Shown here in pieces: positions 46,921 to 54,893 of a stretch of 64,000 bases of DNA. Position numbers and translations under genes: made by a program. Position 1 is the stretch's first letter, and each line of letters opens with the position of its first letter. The DNA is from Protaetiibacter intestinalis (GTDB lineage Bacteria; Actinomycetota; Actinomycetes; Actinomycetales; Microbacteriaceae): positions 1-64,000 of the forward strand of contig NZ_CP032630.1 of assembly GCF_003627075.1 (NCBI RefSeq), in the 5' to 3' direction. The notes below the pieces were generated by a model. That model had not been told where the DNA came from. It ran no database searches and was given only the letters and a program-made list of their open reading frames with translations.

Positions 46921-47562
46921 TCACTCCCCCGCGAGGCCGCCCAGCAGGTGACCGAAGGAGCGGCCCTCGCCGAGGAAGGCGTCCGGGTCGAACGGGTCGA
47001 GCACCTTCTTCGGCTCGCGTGCGGCGATCGCGTCCGCGAGCTCGCGCGCCGCACGTTCGATGCGCGAGGCGAGCGGCTTCACGTCGTCGGCCTGGGCACC
47101 CCAGTCGCTCGAGGCCGCGAACACGCCCGTCGAGACGGGCTCGGCGTGCAGGTAGGCGAACAGCGGGCGGATGGCGTAGTCGATCGCGAGCGAGTGGCGG
47201 GCGGTGCCCGCGTTCGCCCCGATGAGCACGGGCTTGCCCACGAGCGCGTCGGGGTCGAGCACGTCGATGAACGACTTGAACAGCCCCGAGTAGCTCGTCG
47301 AGAAGATCGGCGTCACCGCGATGAGCCCGTCGGCCGAGACGACGCGGTTGACGGCGTCCTCGAGGGCGGGCGGCGCGAAGCCGGCCAGCAGGTTGTTGGT
47401 GATGTCGTGCGCGAGGTCGCGCAGCTCGATCACGTCGACCGTGGCCTCGATGCCGCGCTCGCGCAGCTCGCCCACGGTCGCGCTCGCGAGCCGGTCGGCC
47501 AGCATCCGCGTCGAGGAGGGGTTCGACAGTCCCGCCGAGACGACGGCGATCCGGCGGGTCAT
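46921..47562 (-). CDS. NAD(P)H-dependent FMN reductase (CE1759 type)
   Basis: A 213-residue flavodoxin-fold reductase (IAVVSAGLSNPSSTRMLADRL at 5; TPIFSTSYSGLFKSFIDVLDPDAL near 85). It overlaps the stop of the luciferase-like monooxygenase (ATGA). The pair fits a two-component system in which this protein supplies FMNH2. The CE1758/CE1759 names are corynebacterial family labels; the substrate is unknown. Confidence 0.9.
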   Translation of the reverse strand: MTRRIAVVSAGLSNPSSTRMLADRLASATVGELRERGIEATVDVIELRDLAHDITNNLLAGFAPPALEDAVNRVVSADGLIAVTPIFSTSYSGLFKSFIDVLDPDALVGKPVLIGANAGTARHSLAIDYAIRPLFAYLHAEPVSTGVFAASSDWGAQADDVKPLASRIERAARELADAIAAREPKKVLDPFDPDAFLGEGRSFGHLLGGLAGE

Positions 47563-48791
47563 CGCACGGCCTCCGTCCGGGTCGCGGCGGCACCGAAGGC
47601 GGAACCCTTCGGGGCGGGCGCCGCGGGCGTGTCCTGGTAGGGGCCGCCCACGGTGAGGTTGTTGCCCGCGGCGGAGGTCGGCCGGGCCTGGCGGGTGGAT
47701 CCGTCGCCGTAGACCGCCTGCACGCGTGCGGCGTGGGTGGGGGCGTCCGGCACCTCGGCGGGACGGTTCACCGCGAGCTCCTTGCGGAGCACCGGCACGA
47801 CCTCCGTTCCGAGGATCTCGATCTGCTCGAGCACGGTCTTGAGCGGCAGGCCCGCGTGGTCCATGAGGAACAGCTGGCGCTGGTAGTCGCCGTAGTGCTC
47901 GCGCATCGCGGCGTAGCGGTCGATGACCTGCTGGGGCGAGCCGACCGTGAGCGGGGTGAGCTCCTGGAACTCCTCGAGGCTCGGGCCGTGGCCGTAGACG
48001 GGCGCGTTGTCGAAGTACGGGCGGAACGCGGTCACCGCATCCTGCGAGTTCTTCGCCATGAACACCTGCCCGCCGAGGCCGACGATCGCCTGCTCGGGCG
48101 TGCCGTGGCCGTAGTGCGCGTAGCGCTGGCGGTACAGGGCGATGAGGCGCTGGTAGTGCTCCTTGGGCCAGAAGATGTTGTTCGCGAAGAAGCCGTCGCC
48201 GTAGTACGCGGCCTGCTCGGCGATCTCCGGGGTGCGGATGGAGCCGTGCCAGACGAACGGGGGCACACCGTCGAGGGGGCGCGGCGTCGAGGTGAAGCCC
48301 TGCAGGGCGGTGCGGAACTTGCCCTCCCAGTCGACGACGTCCTTCTCCCACAGCTCGCGCAGCAGCGCGTAGTTCTCGATCGCGAGGGGCAGGCCCTGGC
48401 GGATGTCCTGGCCGAACCACGGGTACACGGGTCCGGTGTTGCCGCGGCCCATGACGAGGTCGACGCGGCCGCCCGTGAGGTGCTGCAGCATCGCGTAGTC
48501 CTCGGCGATCTTCACGGGGTCGTTCGTCGTGATGAGGGTCGTCGCGGTCGACAGGATGAGGTTCGTGGTGCGCGCGCCGATGTAGGCGAGCGTCGTGGTG
48601 GGCGAGCTCGAGAAGAAGGGCGGGTTGTGGTGCTCGCCGATGGCGAAGACGTCGAGACCGACCTCCTCGACGTGCTGGGCGATCGTCACGGCATCCTGGA
48701 TGCGCTGCGCCTCGCTCGGCGTCTCGCCGGTCGTGGGGTCGCGCGTTATGTCGCTGACCGTGAAGATGCCGAACTGCATCTGGCTGCTCAT
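47559..48791 (-). CDS. Luciferase-like (LLM) flavin monooxygenase, CE1758 type
   Basis: A 410-residue TIM-barrel monooxygenase. Family features: QFGIFTVSDITRDP, GLDVFAIGEHHNPPFFSSSP, RTTNLILSTATTLITTNDPVKIAEDYAMLQHLTGGRVDLVMGRG split over about 55-115, and FVWHGSIRTPEIAEQAAYYGDGFF. The last 60 residues are a low-complexity tail (AAGNNLTVGGPYQDTP ... AFGAAATRTEAVR). I chose ATG 48791 (MSSQMQFGIF). An AT-rich palindrome lies just upstream. Confidence 0.9.
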   Translation of the reverse strand: MSSQMQFGIFTVSDITRDPTTGETPSEAQRIQDAVTIAQHVEEVGLDVFAIGEHHNPPFFSSSPTTTLAYIGARTTNLILSTATTLITTNDPVKIAEDYAMLQHLTGGRVDLVMGRGNTGPVYPWFGQDIRQGLPLAIENYALLRELWEKDVVDWEGKFRTALQGFTSTPRPLDGVPPFVWHGSIRTPEIAEQAAYYGDGFFANNIFWPKEHYQRLIALYRQRYAHYGHGTPEQAIVGLGGQVFMAKNSQDAVTAFRPYFDNAPVYGHGPSLEEFQELTPLTVGSPQQVIDRYAAMREHYGDYQRQLFLMDHAGLPLKTVLEQIEILGTEVVPVLRKELAVNRPAEVPDAPTHAARVQAVYGDGSTRQARPTSAAGNNLTVGGPYQDTPAAPAPKGSAFGAAATRTEAVR

Positions 48792-48810
48792 GGTGGCTTC
48801 CGTCTCCTCG

Positions 48811-48840
48811 GGATTTCTATGCATTTGCATTGATATCGCA
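48811..48840 (-). promoter_or_regulatory. AT-rich palindrome upstream of the monooxygenase gene
   Basis: ATGCA-TT-TGCAT (48819-48830) is a perfect dyad, followed by GATATC. The stretch is AT-rich in a very GC-rich region and overlaps a TAGAAA-like -10 on the minus strand. It looks like an operator, perhaps for a MarR-type protein; no such regulator lies nearby. Confidence 0.5.
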
Positions 48841-48911
48841 TGAAACCGGATGGATGCCGAGAGTATTCCCGCCATCCGGCGGCGGATCCGCCGCTCCCCT
48901 AGCCTGGAGCC

Positions 48912-49289
48912 ATGGCGACGATCGAGCTGACCGAGAAGACCTTCGAGAACACCGTGCTGGACGGCGACATCGTGCTCGTCGACTTCTGGGCCGCGTGGTG
49001 CGGACCGTGCCAGGCGTTCGGCCCCGTCTTCGAGGCCTCGAGCGAGAAGCACCCCGACATCACCTTCGCGAAGGTCGACACGGATGCCGAGCAGGGCCTC
49101 TCCGCGGCCCTCAACATCCGCTCGATCCCGACGCTCATGGCGTTCCGCGACGGCATCGGCGTCTTCGCGCAGGCGGGCGCGCTGCCCGGTCACGTGCTCG
49201 AGGACCTCATCTCGCAGATCCGCGCCCTCGACATGGACGAGGTGCGCGACAGGATCGCCGCGGCCGACGCCACGCCGTCCGCTACCTGA
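48912..49289 (+). CDS. Thioredoxin
   Basis: A 125-residue thioredoxin with the classical WCGPC site in VDFWAAWCGPCQAFGPV (about 30-35) and cis-Pro in RSIPTLMAFRDG. The C-terminus has 15 extra acidic residues. Leaderless start: TAGCCT, 6 nt, ATG. Its 3' end overlaps the convergent gene by 8 nt. Reduced by thioredoxin reductase, which is not in the window. Confidence 0.93.
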   Translation: MATIELTEKTFENTVLDGDIVLVDFWAAWCGPCQAFGPVFEASSEKHPDITFAKVDTDAEQGLSAALNIRSIPTLMAFRDGIGVFAQAGALPGHVLEDLISQIRALDMDEVRDRIAAADATPSAT

Positions 49290-49713
49290 TCGCCCCCATC
49301 AGCAGCACGACGCGGTAGCCCTCGCGCCTGCGGTCGATGCGCACCGGGATGCGCGCCTTCACGCCCTTGCCGTCGAGGCGGCGCAGGTTCTCGTCGATGA
49401 CCGACTCGAGGCCGCGCGGGATGCTGCCCACCACGCCGCTCACGCGTCGCCCCGTGAACAGCCGCACCGGGATCGGCGCGTCCACGCGCTCCGCGTCTAG
49501 GGTGCGCGGCGAGATCGCCGTCTCGAGACCGGCCTCCCCCGACTCGGCGAGCTCGCGCAGCTCGTCCTGGTACGGGTTCGAGTCGGCCAGCACGAGCGTG
49601 ATGCGCTTGTTGCGCGGCTTCAGGTTGTAGACGTAGTCGTCGAAGCTGCCGAAGCCGCGGTCGTCGCGCGGCAGCGCCGGGTCGACGCCGCGTCGACTGC
49701 GGAAGAGTGCCAT
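49282..49713 (-). CDS. Conserved hypothetical protein
   Basis: A 143-residue soluble protein, MALFRSRRGVDPALPRDDRG. The middle (FDDYVYNLKPRNKRITLVLADSNPYQDELRELAES) and the C-terminus (LDGKGVKARIPVRIDRR) look like an alpha/beta fold, perhaps with a HIRAN-like C-terminal part. The leaderless start (TAGGCT, 6 nt, ATG) supports a real gene. No function known. Confidence 0.7.
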   Translation of the reverse strand: MALFRSRRGVDPALPRDDRGFGSFDDYVYNLKPRNKRITLVLADSNPYQDELRELAESGEAGLETAISPRTLDAERVDAPIPVRLFTGRRVSGVVGSIPRGLESVIDENLRRLDGKGVKARIPVRIDRRREGYRVVLLMGAIR

Positions 49714-49732
49714 GGAGCCAGCCTATGGGCGC

Positions 49733-49864
49733 TCAGCGGGTGGGGACGGCGGCACCGGCGAGAACCGGGGTGGGCTCGACGTGCTCGCCGCACTCCGAGT
49801 GCTCGGCGGCACGGCAGCACACCGCACACACCGCGGCGACCAGACCGTGACGACATTCGTCCAT
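49733..49864 (-). CDS. Small Cys-rich protein, possible zinc-binding
   Basis: A 43-residue frame: MDECRHGLVAAVCAVCCRAAEHSECGEH. The C-x-H ... C-x-x-C spacing is that of tiny zinc ribbons in actinobacteria that begin CxHGL. There is no strong Shine-Dalgarno sequence; CACACT lies 7 nt before the ATG. It could be a chance frame in GC-rich DNA, but the Cys/His pattern argues against that. Confidence 0.45.
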   Translation of the reverse strand: MDECRHGLVAAVCAVCCRAAEHSECGEHVEPTPVLAGAAVPTR

Positions 49865-49955
49865 GGCAGCGAGTGTGCGCCTCCGTGCGCCGCGCGGCCA
49901 TCCCCAACAGGGGTGCCCCGCATCCGGGTGCGCACCTATGTTCGAGCCTCGCGGG

Positions 49956-51827
49956 TCAGTCCTCCGCGAGCACGATGATGCGGTCGTCGGCCGCGAAGCG
50001 ACGGCGCTCGTCCTTGCGCGGGTTGACGACGACTCCGTAGGCGTCCGCGCTACGGTGCGCCTGCGCGCCGACGCGGAATCCGATCGCCGTCTCGCCGCGG
50101 CGCTGGGCGGCCTCGACGACCGTGTAGAAGTCGGCCTCCTCGCCCTCGCGGATGTAGTGGGACGCCGGCCGCAGGTAGATCTCGCTGCCCTCGGCCGCGA
50201 AGAGCACATCGAAGACGTCGGCGAGCCGCTTGTTCTCGCTCAGCTGGGTGAGGGTCAGGGCGACGAGCTTGTCCGACACGATGAAGTCGTCGGCGTCGGT
50301 GACCTCGGCGAGCTCGCGGTTGCCGTCGTCGAGCATCTCGCTCACCACGTTGAGGTCGACCGCGGCCCGCTCGGCGATGTCGCGCAGATGCAGGAGCGTG
50401 ATGAGTGTCTTCGCGTCGGAGCGCTGGGCGTTCAGCCGCGGATCCGAGAGCACGATGATGTGGTCGGCGAGCTCGGCCTCGAGCGCGTCGAGCACGCGTC
50501 GGCTCGTGACGTCGCCGCGCCGGAAGACCACGGTCAGGTTCTCGAGCGCCGGGAAGCCCGGCTCCTCGACGTCGGCCACGACGAGCACGCTCGACCCGGG
50601 CGACACGTACTGGTCGAGCTCGCGCAACATGAAGGCGAGCCCCGGGTTGTACCCCAGCACGAGGGTGCGCTCGGGCGCGACCGGCTCCTCGGTCGGCACC
50701 GCGATCGCCGCGGCATCCGGGGTGCCCGCCGGGGCGCTGCGGATGGTGGAGTCGTCCTCCGCGATGAGCACGAGCAGGTCGCCCGCCTCGTAGAGCGTGT
50801 CGGCCGGCGGGTTGATGAGCGTGGCGTCCCCCTTGACGATCCCCATGACGCTCGAGTCGACGAAGGCGAGCTGCGTGGCCCGGTAGTCGTGGCCGACGAG
50901 CTCCGGGAGCTCGGCCATGTAGATCTCGTCGCCCTCGTAGGCGAGCAGCTCGGAGTAGACGACGCTGAGCCCCGACTGCCGACAGGTCTGCACCGTGATG
51001 CGGCTGATGAGCTCGTTCGCGAGCACCCACTCGACCTCGTCGCGCCCGACGAGTCGCGCGGCCTCGAGGTTGGCCGGATCGCGCAGCTCTCCGACGACGT
51101 GGTACGCGCCCTCCCGCCGGTTGGGGTTGTTCGTGATCGCGAGCGCGGCCTTGACGACGACCGAATCCGGATCCTCGCTCTCCTCGGGGGCCAGCAGGAT
51201 GATGCTGCGCGCGGTGTGCGGACTGCCGAGTTCGAGGTCGGCGAGCGCCATCGGGTCGCCCGAGCGGCAGATCACGACCGTCTTGCCCGTCTTGCCGACG
51301 GCCGCCCGCAGCTCCTCCTCCATCTCGAGCTTGTCGCGGTCGGCGAGGATCACGACGGCCGCCCTCCCCCGGGACTCGTTCGCGATGACGAGCTCCGAGA
51401 CGATCGAGAAGACCTTGTCGCTCCAGCCGAGGATGAGCGTGTGGTCCTTCTCGAGCACGCGCGAACGGCCCTTGCGCAGTTCCTCGACCTTCGCGTCGAA
51501 GCCGCCCGAGACGATGCCGATGAGGCTCGCCACGATCACGAGGCCGCCGAGGGTCACGACGAGCATCGCGATCCGGAAGCCCCAGCCCTCGTCGCCGCCC
51601 ATCGTGCCCGGGTCGAGGGTGCGCATGAGGTTGCCCCAGAAGATGTCGAAGAAGTCGCCCTCGGGCTCGTCGGCCGGGTGCAGCGGCAGCGCCCACACGA
51701 TGAGCGCGAGCACCAGCACGAAGGCGAAGGTGGCGGCGCCGAGCAGGCCGATGAGGGCGATCGTGCCCTTCGACATCCAGGTGTCGAAGCGGTAGCGGAT
51801 GCGTTCGCCGCGGGTGGGTTCGGTCAT
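49956..51827 (-). CDS. CASTOR/POLLUX-like channel protein with RCK domains
   Basis: A 623-residue protein. Two membrane segments (about 20-48 and 85-110) with a pore-like stretch between, then two tandem Rossmann-like RCK/TrkA-N domains (HTLILGWSDKVFSIVSEL near 130; RTLVLGYNPGLAFMLREL near 400). This is the layout of plant CASTOR/POLLUX (DMI1) ion channels and their actinobacterial homologues. The segments GDEIYMAELPELVGHDY and GSEIYLRPASHYI are family-typical. ATG 51827 follows AGGGGG. Ion and ligand are unknown; Ca2+ is likely from plants. Confidence 0.88.
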   Translation of the reverse strand: MTEPTRGERIRYRFDTWMSKGTIALIGLLGAATFAFVLVLALIVWALPLHPADEPEGDFFDIFWGNLMRTLDPGTMGGDEGWGFRIAMLVVTLGGLVIVASLIGIVSGGFDAKVEELRKGRSRVLEKDHTLILGWSDKVFSIVSELVIANESRGRAAVVILADRDKLEMEEELRAAVGKTGKTVVICRSGDPMALADLELGSPHTARSIILLAPEESEDPDSVVVKAALAITNNPNRREGAYHVVGELRDPANLEAARLVGRDEVEWVLANELISRITVQTCRQSGLSVVYSELLAYEGDEIYMAELPELVGHDYRATQLAFVDSSVMGIVKGDATLINPPADTLYEAGDLLVLIAEDDSTIRSAPAGTPDAAAIAVPTEEPVAPERTLVLGYNPGLAFMLRELDQYVSPGSSVLVVADVEEPGFPALENLTVVFRRGDVTSRRVLDALEAELADHIIVLSDPRLNAQRSDAKTLITLLHLRDIAERAAVDLNVVSEMLDDGNRELAEVTDADDFIVSDKLVALTLTQLSENKRLADVFDVLFAAEGSEIYLRPASHYIREGEEADFYTVVEAAQRRGETAIGFRVGAQAHRSADAYGVVVNPRKDERRRFAADDRIIVLAED

Positions 51828-51882
51828 GGTGGTACCCCCTCGGGTGGGCCGGTTGGAGGGAACACTAGCGGAGGCGGAACGA

Positions 51883-51914
51883 CGAAGGCCGCCACCTTCC
51901 GGTGACGGCCTTCG
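51883..51914 (-). terminator. rpsO terminator
   Basis: A 14-bp stem with one mismatch (51883-51896 with 51901-51914; loop TTCC), 17 nt after the rpsO stop. The palindrome GAAGGCCGCCACC/GGTGACGGCCTTC is clear. Confidence 0.85.
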
Positions 51915-51931
51915 CGAAGAAGTTCGCGTGG

Positions 51932-52201
51932 TTATCGACGCAGCCCCAGGCGCTCGATCAGCGAACGGTAGCGCTCGATGTCGATGTCCTGGAGGTAGCC
52001 GAGGAGTCGGCGACGCTGGCCCACGAGCAGCAGGAGGCCACGACGCGAGTGGTGGTCGTGCTTGTGCTCCTTGAGGTGCTCGGTGAGGTCCTTGATCCGC
52101 TTGGTGAGGATCGCGACCTGCACCTCGGGGGATCCGGTGTCTCCGGGGGCGGTCGCGTACTCGTCGATGATCGCCTTCTTGGTCTCTGCATCCAGTGCCA
52201 T
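51932..52201 (-). CDS. rpsO: 30S ribosomal protein S15
   Basis: An 89-residue protein of standard length. [45 protein letters not shown] and [12 protein letters not shown] are the known S15 blocks that bind 16S rRNA. ATG 52201 has GAAAGGGG upstream. rpsO is followed by a strong terminator and by the channel gene; pnp, usually next, is 10 kb away. Confidence 0.98.
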   Translation of the reverse strand: MALDAETKKAIIDEYATAPGDTGSPEVQVAILTKRIKDLTEHLKEHKHDHHSRRGLLLLVGQRRRLLGYLQDIDIERYRSLIERLGLRR

Positions 52202-52296
52202 AGAGGGGATCCCCTTTCTCTCGTTGCGCGGTGCCACCTGCCTCATGCAGGGGCGCTCTTGATCCGCGGCCGTCAGACGGCAACCTGCCCACTCTA
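52202..52296 (-). promoter_or_regulatory. rpsO promoter and leader
   Basis: TAGAGT (52296-52291 on the minus strand) gives a leader of about 85 nt. It can form small hairpins (GCCGTC-TGAC-GGC; CCTGCATGAGGCAGG). S15 often represses its own mRNA by binding such leaders, also in actinobacteria; whether it does so here is not shown. Confidence 0.4.
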
Positions 52297-52316
52297 CCAG
52301 AGCGGACGGCGTGGGC

Positions 52317-52814
52317 TCACCGGAGCGCGAGAAGGAGGGTGAGGAGGAAGGAGCAGACCACGAGCAGCGTGAAGATCGACGAGACGACGACGCCGGCGAC
52401 CGCCCAGGCGCGGCGGCGCAGCATCCCGTCGGCGGTCTCGCGGATGCCGCGCACCCCGAGCCGGATCGAGGTGGCGGCGAGGGTCGCGACGACGAGCAGC
52501 TTGATGCCCTCGAGGAACAGCGCCGCCTGCATGAGGCGGGCGGCATCCGCGACGAGCACGACGACCCCGAGGGTCAGCGCGCCGACGACGATGTTGGACG
52601 CGATCACGAGCAGCGCGAACTGCAGGCTGCGGGTGGCCGCCACGTCGGCGGGGCGCTTGCCCCGGGAGGCGATGACGACGCGCGCGCCGCAGTGGGCGCA
52701 GAACGGTTCGGCGGCCGCGACCGGGGTACGGCAGACGATGCACGCGACACCACGACGCGCCCGCTCCACCGTCGTTCCGAACGGGAGGAGGGCCGTGGGG
52801 GCGGCGACCGTCAT
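52317..52814 (-). CDS. Membrane protein with N-terminal zinc ribbon
   Basis: A 165-residue protein. A zinc ribbon with two C-x2-C pairs ([19 protein letters not shown], about 24-42) precedes four membrane segments. The start at 52814 is chosen because CAGAAT lies 7 nt before it; a GGG-rich ATG three codons upstream is possible. Function unknown. Confidence 0.7.
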   Translation of the reverse strand: MTVAAPTALLPFGTTVERARRGVACIVCRTPVAAAEPFCAHCGARVVIASRGKRPADVAATRSLQFALLVIASNIVVGALTLGVVVLVADAARLMQAALFLEGIKLLVVATLAATSIRLGVRGIRETADGMLRRRAWAVAGVVVSSIFTLLVVCSFLLTLLLALR

Positions 52815-52883
52815 GCCCCCCATTCTGGGGGTACGCGCGGCGGGGTGGCAAGCCGGGAGCCGGACGCCCAGGAGACTGGGAGG

Positions 52884-53120
52884 ATGCGCGAGATGCGGGT
52901 GCGGGTGAAGCCCGGCAGCAGCAAGGGCCCGCTCGTCGAGGCGGCCCCGGAGGGGCTCGACGCCGAGCTCGTGGTGTACGTGCGCGAGCGGGCCGTCGAC
53001 GGTCGCGCGAACGCGGCGGTCGAGCGCGTGGTGGCCGAGCACCTGGGGCTGCCGCCGTCGCGCGTCGCGATCGTGCGCGGGCACACCGGCCGCAGCAAGC
53101 TCCTCCGGATCGACGGCTGA
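52884..53120 (+). CDS. DUF167 (YggU) family protein
   Basis: A 78-residue protein: MRVRVKPGSSKGPLV, VYVRERAVDGRANAAVERVVAEHLG, VRGHTGRSKLLRI. These are the standard DUF167 motifs; the family has a known fold but no settled function. Two starts are possible: ATG 52884 and ATG 52893. GGAGG is spaced well for the second, while GAGACT placed 6 nt before the first would suit a leaderless mRNA. Confidence 0.88.
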   Translation: MREMRVRVKPGSSKGPLVEAAPEGLDAELVVYVRERAVDGRANAAVERVVAEHLGLPPSRVAIVRGHTGRSKLLRIDG

Positions 53121-53151
53121 CGCCCATCCGCGCTTTGGGAGACTGGAACGC

Positions 53152-54351
53152 ATGATCGCCGCCCGACTGCTCGACGTGCTGCTCGTGCTCGTGCTGATCG
53201 TGTACCTCGGCGAGGGCTGGCGCAACGGCATCCTGCGCAGCGTCGCCGTCATCCTCGGCATCTCGGCGGGCGGCGTGGCCGCCTTCTTCGCGGTGCCCGT
53301 GGTCGCGGCCGCGATCCCCTCCCCCGACTGGCGCCTCGGCGTCTCGATCGGGCTCGCCGTCGCCCTGCTGCTCGGTGGGCACCTGCTCGGCGTCGCGATC
53401 GAGCGCGCGATCCGCGGCCGACGTCCCGACGACCCGCGGCGGCAGCGCGAGCTCGGCGCCGGCGAGCGCATCTTCGGCGCGCTCGCCAACCTCGTCGCCT
53501 CGGCCCTCGTCGTGACCCTCGTCGCCGGCAGCGTCGCCCAGCTCGGCGTGCCCGTGCTCTCGCAGGCGATCAACCGCTCGATCGTCATCGGCACGATCGA
53601 CCGCCTCACCCCGGCGCCCGTCGACGACGGGCTCGCACGGTTGCGTTCGGCGATCCTCGAGCACGGCATCCCCACGATCGAGGGCACGATCGGCGGCGTC
53701 ACCGGCTCGCAGGACCCGCCCGACGTCGACACCTCGACCGACCCGCTCGCGGATGCGGCGCGCTCGGTGGCCCGGATCAGCGGCACGGCGTACGCGTGCG
53801 GTCAGAACCAGACCGGCAGCGGCTTCGTCATCGCCCCGGAGCGCGTCGTGACCAACGCGCACGTCGTCGCCGGCGTCACCGAGCCCGTCGTGGAGCTGCC
53901 CGACGGTCAGGTGCTCGACGGCCGCATCGTGCTGTTCGACCCCGAACTCGACGTCGCGGTCATCGCGGTGCCCGGGCTCGACGCGGACGTGCTGTCGCTC
54001 GTCGACGCGGGGGTGGGCGACGAGGGGGTCGTCGACGGCTACCCGCACGGCGGGCCGTTCACCTCGGTGCCCGCGCGCGTGCTCGCCGTCTCCCAGGAGC
54101 GCGTCGTCGACATCTACGGCGACGGCGCGAACCCGCGCGAGGTGCTGACCCTCGCCGCCGACGTGCAGCCGGGCAACTCCGGCGGACCCCTCGTCACACA
54201 GGACGGCGAGGTGGCCGGGCTCGTGTTCGCCCGCAACGCCGACCACGACAACGTCGGCTACGCGACCTCGAGCGCCGAGCTCGCACCCGTGGCCGCCGAG
54301 GCCGGATCGCTCGGCGACCCCGTCTCGTCGGGCCACTGCGTCGCGGGCTGA
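53152..54351 (+). CDS. MarP-like membrane serine protease
   Basis: A 399-residue protein. Four membrane segments (about 1-130) have a CvpA/colicin V production form, then a trypsin-like domain (about 200-390) with His in VVTNAHVVAG, Asp in FDPELDVAVI and Ser in QPGNSGGPLV. Two Cys (ACGQNQ, SGHCVAG) may bridge, as in MarP of Mycobacterium, which protects cells from acid. GAGACT lies 7 nt before the ATG. Confidence 0.92.
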   Translation: MIAARLLDVLLVLVLIVYLGEGWRNGILRSVAVILGISAGGVAAFFAVPVVAAAIPSPDWRLGVSIGLAVALLLGGHLLGVAIERAIRGRRPDDPRRQRELGAGERIFGALANLVASALVVTLVAGSVAQLGVPVLSQAINRSIVIGTIDRLTPAPVDDGLARLRSAILEHGIPTIEGTIGGVTGSQDPPDVDTSTDPLADAARSVARISGTAYACGQNQTGSGFVIAPERVVTNAHVVAGVTEPVVELPDGQVLDGRIVLFDPELDVAVIAVPGLDADVLSLVDAGVGDEGVVDGYPHGGPFTSVPARVLAVSQERVVDIYGDGANPREVLTLAADVQPGNSGGPLVTQDGEVAGLVFARNADHDNVGYATSSAELAPVAAEAGSLGDPVSSGHCVAG

Positions 54352-54363
54352 GCCCGCACCGGC

Positions 54364-54726
54364 TCAGGATCCGGGACGCCGCATGTACCACTCGGTGAAG
54401 CGCCGCGCGCGCCCCGCCTCGTCGAGCTCGATCACCCAGAGGTTCGCGTAGGCCCGGCCCTCGCGGTAGTCGGTGCGCCCCTCGACGAAGCCCGTGTCGC
54501 CCTCGACACCCAGCACCTTCCAGCTGAACTCGGTGTCGCCGGGCTGGTCGGCGGCCTCGAGCCACTTCGCGACGATGTCGTCATGGCCCCGCCAGGGGTC
54601 GTCGAAGGGGCCCGTGAAGTACTCGGCATCGGGCGTGAACAGCCCGCGGATGTCGTCGGGGAGGTTCGACTCCCAGGCCGTGCGGTAGTCGCGCACCCAG
54701 CGGTCGACGGTGTCGTGATCGGTCAT
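54364..54726 (-). CDS. SnoaL-like (NTF2 fold) protein
   Basis: A 120-residue protein of the SnoaL fold: WVRDYRTAWESNLPDDIRGLFTPDAEYFTGPFDDP near the start, then YREGRAYANLWVIELDEAGRARRFTEWYMRRP. Members are isomerases, hydrolases or ligand-binding proteins; no catalytic residues can be assigned. TAGACC lies 6 nt before the ATG. Convergent with the protease gene, 12 nt apart. Confidence 0.8.
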   Translation of the reverse strand: MTDHDTVDRWVRDYRTAWESNLPDDIRGLFTPDAEYFTGPFDDPWRGHDDIVAKWLEAADQPGDTEFSWKVLGVEGDTGFVEGRTDYREGRAYANLWVIELDEAGRARRFTEWYMRRPGS

Positions 54727-54808
54727 GCGGCCGGTCTACGCGCGACCACCGACATCCGACACGGGGTTGACGCGGAGGAGCGCGCGGGTGCACCCTGGAA
54801 GCAGTTCA

Positions 54809-54859
54809 ACTCATCGCCCAGAAGAGCCGGAGTCATCGACCCGCCACTGGGCGATGAGT
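54809..54859. repeat. 13-bp inverted repeat in an intergenic gap
   Basis: ACTCATCGCCCAG (54809-54821) and its perfect complement (54847-54859) flank 25 nt that contain a further near copy (AGTCATCGACC). It lies between the divergent SnoaL and membrane-protein genes. It may be an operator, an RNA hairpin or the scar of a small mobile element. Confidence 0.6.
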
Positions 54860-54893
54860 CTGTTAAGCCCCCCGCATCCGCTTCAATGGGTGC

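Noticed and set aside
42105..51827. Block between rpsO and pnp considered as a genomic island
   Set aside because: No integrase, tRNA end, or base-composition change is visible; listed only as a change in gene order.
54809..54859. Inverted repeat considered as ends of a mobile element
   Set aside because: Only 25 nt lie between the arms and no flanking duplication is visible.
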